A DNA stretch of 64,000 nt from Sphingomonas yabuuchiae (GTDB lineage: Bacteria > Pseudomonadota > Alphaproteobacteria > Sphingomonadales > Sphingomonadaceae): assembly GCF_001477495.1 (NCBI RefSeq), contig NZ_LDTF01000004.1, forward strand, positions 62,001-126,000, given 5' to 3'. A program made the translations under genes and the position numbers. Below the pieces are notes generated by a model. It did not search any database, was not told the DNA's origin, and saw nothing but the letters and a program-made list of their open reading frames with translations. The stretch's first letter is position 1, and every line of letters starts with the position of its first letter. This document shows positions 25,777 to 36,238 of this stretch, one piece after another.

Positions 25777-28700
25777 ATGACCTATTCGTGGATGGGGCCG
25801 CGCAAGCTCGGCCTGTTGGCCACCGTTGCACCGCTGTCGATGCTGTTGGGCGCGCCCGCGCTGGCGCAGAGCGTGCCGGCCGCCAATCAGAATGCCGAAG
25901 CCAATGCCCAGGTGGCGCAGGGCGCCGAACAGTCGGATGCGGGCACCGGCGGCGATATCGTCGTCACCGGCTCGATCATTCGCGGTGCCGATACCGGCGT
26001 GTCGCCGGTCTCGACGATCACCGCCGAAAATCTCGACGCGCGCGGCATCAACACGGTGCAGGCGGGCATTCAGGCGCTGGCATCGAACAACGGCCCGGCG
26101 CTGACCAACTCGTTCACCGCCAATGGCGCGTTTGCGAGCGGTGCCTCGTCGGTGTCGTTGCGCGGCCTGTCGACCAATTCGACGCTGGTGCTGTTCGACG
26201 GCCTTCGCGCCGCTTACTACCCGCTGTCGGATGACGGCACGCGCAACTTCGTCGACCTGAACACGATCCCCGACGACATCGTCGACCGCGTCGAAGTGCT
26301 GCGCGACGGCGCCTCGTCGAGCTACGGCGCGGACGCGATCGCGGGTGTGGTCAACATCATCACCAAGCGTTCGGTGAAGGGCGTGATGGGACGCGCCGAG
26401 GCAGGTATCTCGCAGCGCGGCTACAACGCCAACCAGCGCGTCTCGCTGACCGCAGGCACCGGCGACCTGGATGAGCAGGGCTATAACGCCTATGTCAGCG
26501 GCTTCTATTATCGTTCGGAAGGCGTCCGCGCGAGCCAGCTGCCCGCGCCCTACAACACCAGCGACGAACGCGGCATCTGTTCCAATCGCACCGGTTCGCT
26601 GGTCTGCGGCCCGAACAATATCGCCAACGGCCTGGACGCGAACAACCAGTTCACCAACGGCTTCGCGATCAATACGCCGAACTTCTATGTCCGCCCGGCG
26701 GATGCAACCAACACGACCGCGCTCGGCCGCTATCAATTGCTGAACCCGGCGGCGGGCTGCCTCACCGGCAATCCGTACAACCCCACGGCGGCCGAACTGG
26801 CGCTTCCCGCCAACGCCACCGCACCGGGCACCGTCTGCCAGGTCGACACCCAGCGCCTGTATGGCAACATCACCCCTGACATTGAGCGTGTCGGCGGTTC
26901 GGCGCGCTTCACCGCCAAGATCGGTGATACGTCGGAAGCCTATCTGCAGGTCAATTTCCAGCAGGCGACGACCAGCTATACCGGATCGCCGACCACGATC
27001 CGCGCCAATGCGCCGGCCGGTATCCTGTTCCCGCAATATTCGACGTCGCAGAACCCGACCTCGGCGATCGATCCGAATTCGGCCATCCTGGCGCTGCCGG
27101 TCTATGTCTGCGCCCGCACCACGGTCGGCGCGTGCAACGCGACCAACGGGACGCTGAACCCGAACAACCCGTTCGCCGCCGCAGGGCAGGTCGCACGTCT
27201 GGTCGGCCAGCTGCCCAACAGCTTTGAATCGACCAGCACTCGCAGCCGCGTCTATCGCGCCGCCTTCGGGATCAACGGCACGATCCTGAACGACGTCGAC
27301 TATCGCTTCGATGCGACCGCAATGCACACCGATCTGCGCCTCGAGCAGAACGGCTATGTCTACATCCAGCACCTGCTCGATGTGATCAAGGACGGCAGCT
27401 ACAACTTCATCAACCCGGGCCAGAACAGCCAGGCGACGCTGAACTATCTGACGCCGACCAACATCACCAACGACAGCTCGGATCTTCTTCAGGCGCAGTT
27501 CACGCTGGGCAAGGCGATCATGACCCTGCCGGGCGGCGACCTGCGCGTCGCGGTCGGCGGCTCGATCTTCTACGAAGCGATCGACGCGCCCAGCGCGAAC
27601 TCGGACGAGAATGGCCCGACCCAGCGCTATTTCCGCCTGAACGCGTTCGGTACCAAGGGCAACCGTACCGTCTCGTCGGCCTTTTACGAGGTCAACGCGC
27701 CGGTCGTCGATCAGCTGACGCTGAACGCCTCGGGTCGCTATGACCATTATTCGAGCGGTCAGAGCGCCTTCTCGCCGAAATTTGGTGCGATCTTCAAGCC
27801 GATCCGCCAGGTGACGCTGCGCGGCACCTATTCGCGCGGCTTCCGCATCCCGTCCTTCGGCGAGGCAAACGCGCTGCCCACCACGGGCTATGTGACTCAG
27901 TCGCTGAGCAGCATCCCCGACGCCTTCCTGCGTCAGTACAGCATCAATCCGGGCGCGGGGCAGATCTGTTCGCAGAAGACGCCGACCAACTGCGCAGGCT
28001 ATATCGCCAATTATTCGATCGGTCAGACGACGCTGGCGTCGCAGAATCTGGACCCCGAAAAGTCGCGCAGCTTCACGGCCGGTATCAAGGTCGATCCGGT
28101 GCGCGGCCTGTCGCTGACCGTCGATTATTACAACATCCGCAAGACCGGGGCGATCACCACGCCCGACCTGTCGCCTGCGATTGCCGCTTATTATGCGGGC
28201 ACCGCGATCCCCGGCGGCTTCACGGTCATTCCGGATGCGGTCGACGTCAATAACCCGACCGCCACGCCGAAAATCGCCTTCGTCCGTTCGCAGCTGATCA
28301 ATGCGCAGACGATCAAGTCGGAAGGCATCGATTTCGGCATCAACGGCTTCTACGATTTTGGCTCGTTCCGTTGGAACACCAATCTGAACGCCAGCCTGAT
28401 CCTGGAGCTGAGCACGACGGTGGATGGCAAGCGCCAGACCTATGTCGATACGCTGGGCAACTTCAACCTGACGGCCGGTTCGGGCACGTTCGAGTGGAAG
28501 GGCAACTGGGTCAACACCTTCGACTTCGGCGACTTCGCGCTGACGGGTACGGTCAACTACACCTCGGGCTATGATCTGTCGGCCATGGACCAGGGTGACG
28601 CGTACAAGGATTGCGGCCAGGCTCCGGCCTATTTCGGCTGCCGCGTGAAGAGCTACATCACCGCGGATGCGAACGCGTCGTTCAAGGTCAACGACAAGTT

Positions 28701-28848
28701 TACATTCTATGTGAACGTGCTGAACGTCTTCAACCGTCTGCCCCCGGTCGATCCGGTCACCTATGGCGCGTATCTGTACAACGCGGTGCAGGGCGGCGAC
28801 GGCATCTTCGGCCGCCAGTTCCGCGCCGGCGCCAAGTTCAACTTCTAA
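25777..28848 (+). CDS. TonB-dependent receptor 2
   Basis: This receptor of 1023 residues has a signal peptide (LLATVAPLSMLLGAPALAQS), a Gln/Ala-rich linker, the TonB-box-like GGDIVVTGSIIRGADTGVSPV, a plug domain (SVSLRGLSTNSTLVLFDGLRA, VEVLRDGASSSYGADAIAGVVNI) and a long barrel ending in FRAGAKFNF. The PSAYG-like ASSSYGADAIAGVVN segment is typical of the sphingomonad 'TonB-dependent receptor' group of over 900 residues. AAAAGGGG lies about 9 nt before the start. It is separate from TBDR 1 (strong terminator between). Confidence 0.93.
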   Translation: MTYSWMGPRKLGLLATVAPLSMLLGAPALAQSVPAANQNAEANAQVAQGAEQSDAGTGGDIVVTGSIIRGADTGVSPVSTITAENLDARGINTVQAGIQALASNNGPALTNSFTANGAFASGASSVSLRGLSTNSTLVLFDGLRAAYYPLSDDGTRNFVDLNTIPDDIVDRVEVLRDGASSSYGADAIAGVVNIITKRSVKGVMGRAEAGISQRGYNANQRVSLTAGTGDLDEQGYNAYVSGFYYRSEGVRASQLPAPYNTSDERGICSNRTGSLVCGPNNIANGLDANNQFTNGFAINTPNFYVRPADATNTTALGRYQLLNPAAGCLTGNPYNPTAAELALPANATAPGTVCQVDTQRLYGNITPDIERVGGSARFTAKIGDTSEAYLQVNFQQATTSYTGSPTTIRANAPAGILFPQYSTSQNPTSAIDPNSAILALPVYVCARTTVGACNATNGTLNPNNPFAAAGQVARLVGQLPNSFESTSTRSRVYRAAFGINGTILNDVDYRFDATAMHTDLRLEQNGYVYIQHLLDVIKDGSYNFINPGQNSQATLNYLTPTNITNDSSDLLQAQFTLGKAIMTLPGGDLRVAVGGSIFYEAIDAPSANSDENGPTQRYFRLNAFGTKGNRTVSSAFYEVNAPVVDQLTLNASGRYDHYSSGQSAFSPKFGAIFKPIRQVTLRGTYSRGFRIPSFGEANALPTTGYVTQSLSSIPDAFLRQYSINPGAGQICSQKTPTNCAGYIANYSIGQTTLASQNLDPEKSRSFTAGIKVDPVRGLSLTVDYYNIRKTGAITTPDLSPAIAAYYAGTAIPGGFTVIPDAVDVNNPTATPKIAFVRSQLINAQTIKSEGIDFGINGFYDFGSFRWNTNLNASLILELSTTVDGKRQTYVDTLGNFNLTAGSGTFEWKGNWVNTFDFGDFALTGTVNYTSGYDLSAMDQGDAYKDCGQAPAYFGCRVKSYITADANASFKVNDKFTFYVNVLNVFNRLPPVDPVTYGAYLYNAVQGGDGIFGRQFRAGAKFNF

Positions 28849-28853
28849 CCCCA

Positions 28854-28912
28854 GGGTCCGCTTCGGCGGATCCCCCTTGGAGGGGCGGTTCCTACGGGAG
28901 CCGCCCCTTTTT
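28854..28912 (+). terminator. two-hairpin 3' end of TBDR 2
   Basis: Hairpin one (28854-28874) is GGG-TCCGC, loop TTCG, GCGGA-T-CCC, with a single bulged T. Hairpin two (28882-28907) pairs GGGGCGG with CCGCCCC and is followed by TTTTTC. The order and design match the end of TBDR 3. Confidence 0.88.
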
Positions 28913-29269
28913 CTTTGTTGGCTGTGAGTGACCAGTCACCGGCCCGTGTATTGCGTCAATATATCAGTGTCATTGGACAGTATGTGTTGCTGTATCAATA
29001 CTCTAAGGTGCCATGTCGAGTTAAGACGGCATAACGGGATGGCTCAAATTTAAGGCATGTCTTTGAGAGGGCTGACGGTAATTGCAGCAATTATTCGGCA
29101 GCGACATTTGCACTGTTGCATTTTCGCAAGACCTGCTGCGAAAAGAGAATAATATATCAAAAAATCGATTGTAGGTTGGCGTCATTCTCCTGACATATGT
29201 TGGTCATCGCTTCTTCACGAAGCGAATTGAGAGGCGCCGATCACGGCGTTCTTGAGGGGGAAACAGGAC
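28913..29269. other. AT-rich leader region upstream of TBDR 3
   Basis: These 357 bp hold no credible gene. The segment is AT-rich compared with the surroundings. It contains a perfect hairpin at 29207-29225 (TCGCTTC, loop TTCAC, GAAGCGA) and a GTGAC-CA-GTCAC inverted repeat near 28926. It most likely carries the promoter and leader of TBDR 3; no specific promoter boxes are assigned. Confidence 0.5.
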
Positions 29270-32200
29270 GTGACGGAAAGAGGATTTTTCTCGAAGGCCG
29301 TGCTGCGCCACGGCGCGGCGCTTCAGGCGCTGGCGATCATCGGTGCGGGCGTGGGCAGCATGGTGGCGGTCGCTCCGGCCGCCGCGCAGGACTATACGCA
29401 GGTGAACGCAACCGGCCGCGTCATCGGCACGGATGGCAAGGCCATCGGCGGTGCGACGGTCACGGTAACGTCGACGGCTCAGGGCTTCAGCCGCAGCGCG
29501 ACGACGCAACCCGATGGCTCCTACGTGATCACGGCGCTGCCGCAGGGGACCTACAGCTTCACGATCAGCGCGGACGGCTTCGACAGCTTCACCGATCCCG
29601 CGGTGCGCCTGATTCAGGGGCGTGCCGCGAACCAGTTCAATCTTCAGCCGGTGAATCCTGAAAACGGCGGCGACATCGTCGTGACCGCGGGGCGCGTGCA
29701 GGTCGTCGATTTCAGCAGCAACACCATCGGCCAGACCGTCGACGTTGCGGACCTGGCGACCCGCGTCCCGGTGAGCCGCGATCTGACGTCGGTCGTGCTG
29801 CTGGCGCCGGGCGCCGTCGGCGGCGACAATCGCTTTGCGGCGCTTCCGTCGATCAACGGTGCGTCGATCTCCGAGAACGTCTATTATATCAATGGCCTGA
29901 ACGTCACGCAGTTCCGCAACGGGCTGGGTGCGGCGGGTGTCCCGTTCGAATTCTATCAGACGGTGCAGACCAAGATCGGCGGTATCCCGGCGGAGTTCGG
30001 TCGCTTCACGGGCGGCATGATCAACAGCACCACCAAGTCCGGCTCGAACGAGTGGCATGGCGGCGTGCTGTTCAACTGGCAGCCGAACAGCCTCATGTCG
30101 AAGACGCGCAACACCTACGCGGCGGACAATGATTCCTATTATTCGGATCGCCACGAGTTCATCGCACAGCTTTCGGGTCCGATCATCAAGGACCATCTGT
30201 TCTTCTATGGCCTCTACAATGCCCGCGATATTCGCGATGGCCAGGGCTATACCGGCGTTGCATCGGCCACCGGCACGGGGGCCAATGGTTGCGCCAGCAA
30301 TCCGGCGCTGTGTGCCAATTTCGCCGATCTGAACACCTTCAACCAGCAGATCGTCGGCACCTCCTACAGCCAGAACCGCAACACCAGCCCGTTCTGGGGT
30401 GGCAAGATCGACGCGGTCATCGTCGACGGCCAGCGGCTCGAGGCGACCTATTGGAACACCACCGGTCGTCGGATCGAGAATGTCTACGGCACCAGCCGCT
30501 ACACGCTGGCGAGCGGGCTGCGCTACAATCTGAACACCAATAATCCGGGTGGGTACATCGCCACCAACATCTACCAGTCGGGCGGTGAAAACTACGTCTT
30601 CCGCTATACGGGCAGCTTCACGCAGTGGCTGACCCTGTCGGCGGCGTACGGCGTCAACAAGAACCGCGATACCACCGAGTCGAGCCTGCCCAATCTCCCG
30701 TCGGTGACCGACCAGCGGAACGGGGCCAATAGCGGCATTGGCAACACGCTGAGCAACGCATCGTTGAATTTCGACAAGCGCACCTTCTATCGCGCGGATG
30801 CCGATGTCCGGTTCGAACTGCTGGGATCGCATCACATTCGTGGCGGTTACGACCGGGAAGACCTCGACGAAAATTCGATCAGCGTTGCCAATGGTGGCGC
30901 GCAATATACGCTGCTGACGGCTTCGGGCGCGGCAACCACGATCGATCCGGTCATCGGGCTGCCGGGCGGCACGAGCTATATCAAGGGGCGTGTGTTCCGC
31001 ACGGGTGGCCAGTTCTCGACCCGCAATACGGCCTTCTATGTTCAGGACGACTGGCATCTGCTCAATGATCGCCTGAACCTGAACCTCGGCGTTCGTAACG
31101 ATCGGTTCGAGAACAAGAATGGCGACGGGCAGACCTTCTTCCTCGCCAAGAACCAGTGGGCGCCGCGCCTGGGCGCCAGCATCGATCCGCTGGGCGATGG
31201 CCGCACCAAGTTCTTCGGGTCCTATAGCCGTTACTTCATCCCCGTCGCCGTGAATACCAATGTCCGACTGGCCGGCGGCGAACTCGACTATGACGCCTAT
31301 TACCAGTTCGCCGGGCTGATGGCCGACAACACGCCGATCCTGGGCGCGCCGATCACCACCGGCGCTGGCTTTACCGCCTGTCCGAACAATTCGCCCGCTG
31401 GCACGGCCTGCACCCTGCGCAACGACGGAACCGTGCCGAGCACGGCCTCGGTGGTGGCATCCAACCTGAAGCCGCAGTCGGTCGACGAGATCGTCTTCGG
31501 CGTGGAACGTCGACTCGGCAACCGGATCAAGGTGGGCTTCAACTTCATTCAGACGAAGCTGAACAACTCGCTGGAAGATGCCGCGCTCGACCAGGCGATC
31601 ATCCCCTACTGCATCTCGCAGGGCAAGGCGGCGGCGGATTGCCGTTCGATTTGGAACGGCGTCCATCAGTTCGCCCTGATCAATCCGGGCCGCGACGTGG
31701 CGGTCACGCTGAGCGATCCGCTGCCGGGCGAGGCAAACCCGCGGACCGTGACGTTGTCGGCGGCGTCGCTGCAATATCCGCGGGCGCAGCGTACCTATCG
31801 CGGCGTCAACCTCACGTTCGAGCGGGAATGGGACGGCAAGTGGTCGCTGAACGCGAACTACACCTACTCGAAGAATTACGGGAACATCGAAGGCGGCGTC
31901 CGGTCGGACAATGCACAGTCCGACGCCGGTCTGACGACGGCCTTCGACCTTCCGGTGCTGGTCAACGGCACTTTCGGGTATCTGCCCAACGATCGCCGCC
32001 ACAATTTCAAGGCATGGGGTTCGTACAAGTTCGCGGACTGGCTGACGCTCAGCTTCAACGGCTCGGTCAGTGCACCGCGCAAGTTCGGCTGCTATGGTCG
32101 TCCGCCGGCGAGTGCCGATTATGACGCGACGGCCCCGGGCGGCATCACCGGTCTGTATTACACGACCAGCGGCGCCTATTGTAACCTCGTTAACGGATCG

Positions 32201-32536
32201 GTCGTTCGTAATCCGGCGGGCTTCACCGTCATCAACGACCCGTTCAACCGGGCGGGCGGTGCACGTCCCAGCACGTTGCAGGTCGTGAACCGCGGTTCGC
32301 AGCTCAAGTCGGACTGGCTGGCGCTGCTGAACCTCGACGCGACGGTGGCCGTGCCGACCGACGCCTTCAACGGCTTTGTCCGTCTGTCGGTGTTCAACGT
32401 CTTCAATTCGAGGCCGGTCCTGCGCCTGCAGGAAACGGGTACGACCTCGGCCGGTGCGCCGCAGCCGGTCTACTCGCTGCCGACGTCGTACAATGCGGGC
32501 CGCTCGGCGCGTATCCAGTTCGGCGTGAACTTCTAA
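29270..32536 (+). CDS. TonB-dependent receptor 3 with N-terminal carboxypeptidase-regulatory domain (Oar-like)
   Basis: This receptor of about 1088 residues begins with a signal peptide (ALAIIGAGVGSMVAVAPAAAQ). An extra N-terminal beta-sandwich follows at about residues 42-130 (GRVIGTDGKAIGGATVTVTS, DGSYVITALPQGTYSFTISA), of the carboxypeptidase-regulatory type found in Oar- and CirA-like receptors. Then come GGDIVVTAGRVQVVDFSS (TonB box), the plug (INGASISENVYYINGLNVTQ, IPAEFGRFTGGMINSTTKSGSNEWHG) and a barrel ending in ARIQFGVNF. GTG at 29270 is preferred, as GAGGGGG lies 9 nt upstream; a TTG 18 nt earlier overlaps that site. Oar-like proteins are linked to polymer, protease or peptide uptake. 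Confidence 0.92.
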   Translation: MTERGFFSKAVLRHGAALQALAIIGAGVGSMVAVAPAAAQDYTQVNATGRVIGTDGKAIGGATVTVTSTAQGFSRSATTQPDGSYVITALPQGTYSFTISADGFDSFTDPAVRLIQGRAANQFNLQPVNPENGGDIVVTAGRVQVVDFSSNTIGQTVDVADLATRVPVSRDLTSVVLLAPGAVGGDNRFAALPSINGASISENVYYINGLNVTQFRNGLGAAGVPFEFYQTVQTKIGGIPAEFGRFTGGMINSTTKSGSNEWHGGVLFNWQPNSLMSKTRNTYAADNDSYYSDRHEFIAQLSGPIIKDHLFFYGLYNARDIRDGQGYTGVASATGTGANGCASNPALCANFADLNTFNQQIVGTSYSQNRNTSPFWGGKIDAVIVDGQRLEATYWNTTGRRIENVYGTSRYTLASGLRYNLNTNNPGGYIATNIYQSGGENYVFRYTGSFTQWLTLSAAYGVNKNRDTTESSLPNLPSVTDQRNGANSGIGNTLSNASLNFDKRTFYRADADVRFELLGSHHIRGGYDREDLDENSISVANGGAQYTLLTASGAATTIDPVIGLPGGTSYIKGRVFRTGGQFSTRNTAFYVQDDWHLLNDRLNLNLGVRNDRFENKNGDGQTFFLAKNQWAPRLGASIDPLGDGRTKFFGSYSRYFIPVAVNTNVRLAGGELDYDAYYQFAGLMADNTPILGAPITTGAGFTACPNNSPAGTACTLRNDGTVPSTASVVASNLKPQSVDEIVFGVERRLGNRIKVGFNFIQTKLNNSLEDAALDQAIIPYCISQGKAAADCRSIWNGVHQFALINPGRDVAVTLSDPLPGEANPRTVTLSAASLQYPRAQRTYRGVNLTFEREWDGKWSLNANYTYSKNYGNIEGGVRSDNAQSDAGLTTAFDLPVLVNGTFGYLPNDRRHNFKAWGSYKFADWLTLSFNGSVSAPRKFGCYGRPPASADYDATAPGGITGLYYTTSGAYCNLVNGSVVRNPAGFTVINDPFNRAGGARPSTLQVVNRGSQLKSDWLALLNLDATVAVPTDAFNGFVRLSVFNVFNSRPVLRLQETGTTSAGAPQPVYSLPTSYNAGRSARIQFGVNF

Positions 32537-32541
32537 CCCCC

Positions 32542-32597
32542 GGGTTCGCCTCGGCGAATCCCACTCCGGGGCGGTCCTTGACGGGCCGCCCCTTTTT
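32542..32597 (+). terminator. two-hairpin 3' end of TBDR 3
   Basis: Hairpin one (32542-32562) is GGG-TTCGCC, loop TC, GGCGAA-T-CCC, the same length and bulge as after TBDR 2. Hairpin two (32568-32592) pairs GGGGCGG with CCGCCCC and is followed by five T. Confidence 0.88.
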
Positions 32598-32671
32598 CGG
32601 CTGGGGGCCCCGCGATCGATCGCGCCCGTTTACGGTTGCTGACGGATGGCGAATCGTTGAACAGTCGCGCC

Positions 32672-33406
32672 ATGAATCGACCACCGCTTCAGCTCAATCC
32701 GTCCCTGGACCCCGGTCGCCTGGCCCGGGACTTCGCGCGGGACGGGCGGGTGCGGATCCCCGCTATCCTGACCGACGAATGCGCGATCTGGTGGCATGAG
32801 CATCTGCGCCAGCGTGGCGACTGGCGTCAGGTGGTGAACAGTGGCGATCGCCTGTTCGAACTGGATCGCGCGATGCGCCAGGGGATGAGTGCGGAGCAGC
32901 GGCAGGCGCTGGACGATGCCGTCTATGCGGGCGCGCGCAACGGCTTCCAATATCGCTATGAGACCATTCGCACGCCCGACGCCGAGGCCGCGCGGGTCGC
33001 GAGCGACGATCCGTTGGCGGCCTTCGCCCGCTGGATGTCGCAGGGGGCGAGGCTTGATCTGTTTCGCAAAATCGTCGGCGACGATGCGGTTGCCATGGCC
33101 GATGCCCAGGCGACGGCCTATGCGCCCGGAGATTTCCTGACCGGCCATGACGACGGCGTGGCGGGCAAGAACAGGATGGCGGCCTATGTGTTGGGGCTGA
33201 CGCCCGCGTGGCGGTGCGAATGGGGAGGCCTCCTGCTATTCCATCCCGCACAAGGCGATGCGGCGGAAGCCTGGGTGCCGCAGTTCAACACGCTCAACAT
33301 CTTCGCCGTGCCGCAACCGCACAGCGTGTCGGAAGTAACCCGCGCCGCACCCTATCGCCGTTATGCGATCACTGGCTGGTTGCGGCGCGGGCCGGTTCCG
33401 GCCTGA
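32672..33406 (+). CDS. 2-oxoglutarate/Fe(II)-dependent dioxygenase (prolyl 4-hydroxylase-like)
   Basis: This 244-residue oxygenase of the double-stranded beta-helix fold has its iron ligands visible in FLTGHDDG (H159, D161) and VPQPHSVSEV (H217). The 2-oxoglutarate arginine is in PYRRYAIT (R229 or R230). Members hydroxylate peptidyl proline or free substrates; the N-terminal part (YRYETIR) is close to the PKHD/prolyl 4-hydroxylase alpha-subunit-like group. Such genes often lie next to TonB receptors, as here. ATG at 32672 is chosen over a TTG 36 nt upstream. Confidence 0.85.
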   Translation: MNRPPLQLNPSLDPGRLARDFARDGRVRIPAILTDECAIWWHEHLRQRGDWRQVVNSGDRLFELDRAMRQGMSAEQRQALDDAVYAGARNGFQYRYETIRTPDAEAARVASDDPLAAFARWMSQGARLDLFRKIVGDDAVAMADAQATAYAPGDFLTGHDDGVAGKNRMAAYVLGLTPAWRCEWGGLLLFHPAQGDAAEAWVPQFNTLNIFAVPQPHSVSEVTRAAPYRRYAITGWLRRGPVPA

Positions 33407-33446
33407 GGAGGGTGAGGCCGGGATGGTTTCCCGGCCTCGCACAGGG

Positions 33447-36026
<2,580 letters not shown>

Positions 36027-36052
36027 CTGGTCTTCCTGTCGCTTTCCAGGTC

Positions 36053-36080
36053 AGATGGTGTTGCATTTTGGCAACACAAG
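36053..36080 (-). promoter_or_regulatory. clpB: candidate RpoH-type promoter with internal palindrome, upstream of clpB
   Basis: Read on the minus strand, CTTG is followed 18 nt later by CCATCT, which partly fits the alphaproteobacterial sigma-32 pattern (CTTG, 17-18 nt, CYTATNT). A perfect 7-bp inverted repeat, GTGTTGC-N6-GCAACAC (36058-36077), lies between the two boxes and could be a repressor operator. The -10 match is imperfect. It ends 27 bp before the clpB start. Confidence 0.4.
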
Positions 36081-36238
36081 GGGTGGGCGGAATTTCCTGT
36101 CCGCAACATGGGATGGCCGTTTCGATAACGAAAGGGTCCAAAGCCTTTCCTGACGAAATCCGTGCGTCACGCCGGATTGCGGTCCGCCGCGCGGGCGCTA
36201 TGCTCGGACCATACACCTGAGTGGGGAGACTCAAAAAG

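Noticed and set aside
22307..29269. Possible cobalamin riboswitches upstream of the receptor genes
   Set aside because: I looked for the conserved B12-box and did not see it in any of the three leaders. The hairpins found are simple inverted repeats.
29204..32002. Minus-strand open frame of about 932 codons across TBDR 3
   Set aside because: It is antisense to a receptor with clear domains. Composition is biased to Arg/Ala/Val/Ile with no motifs.
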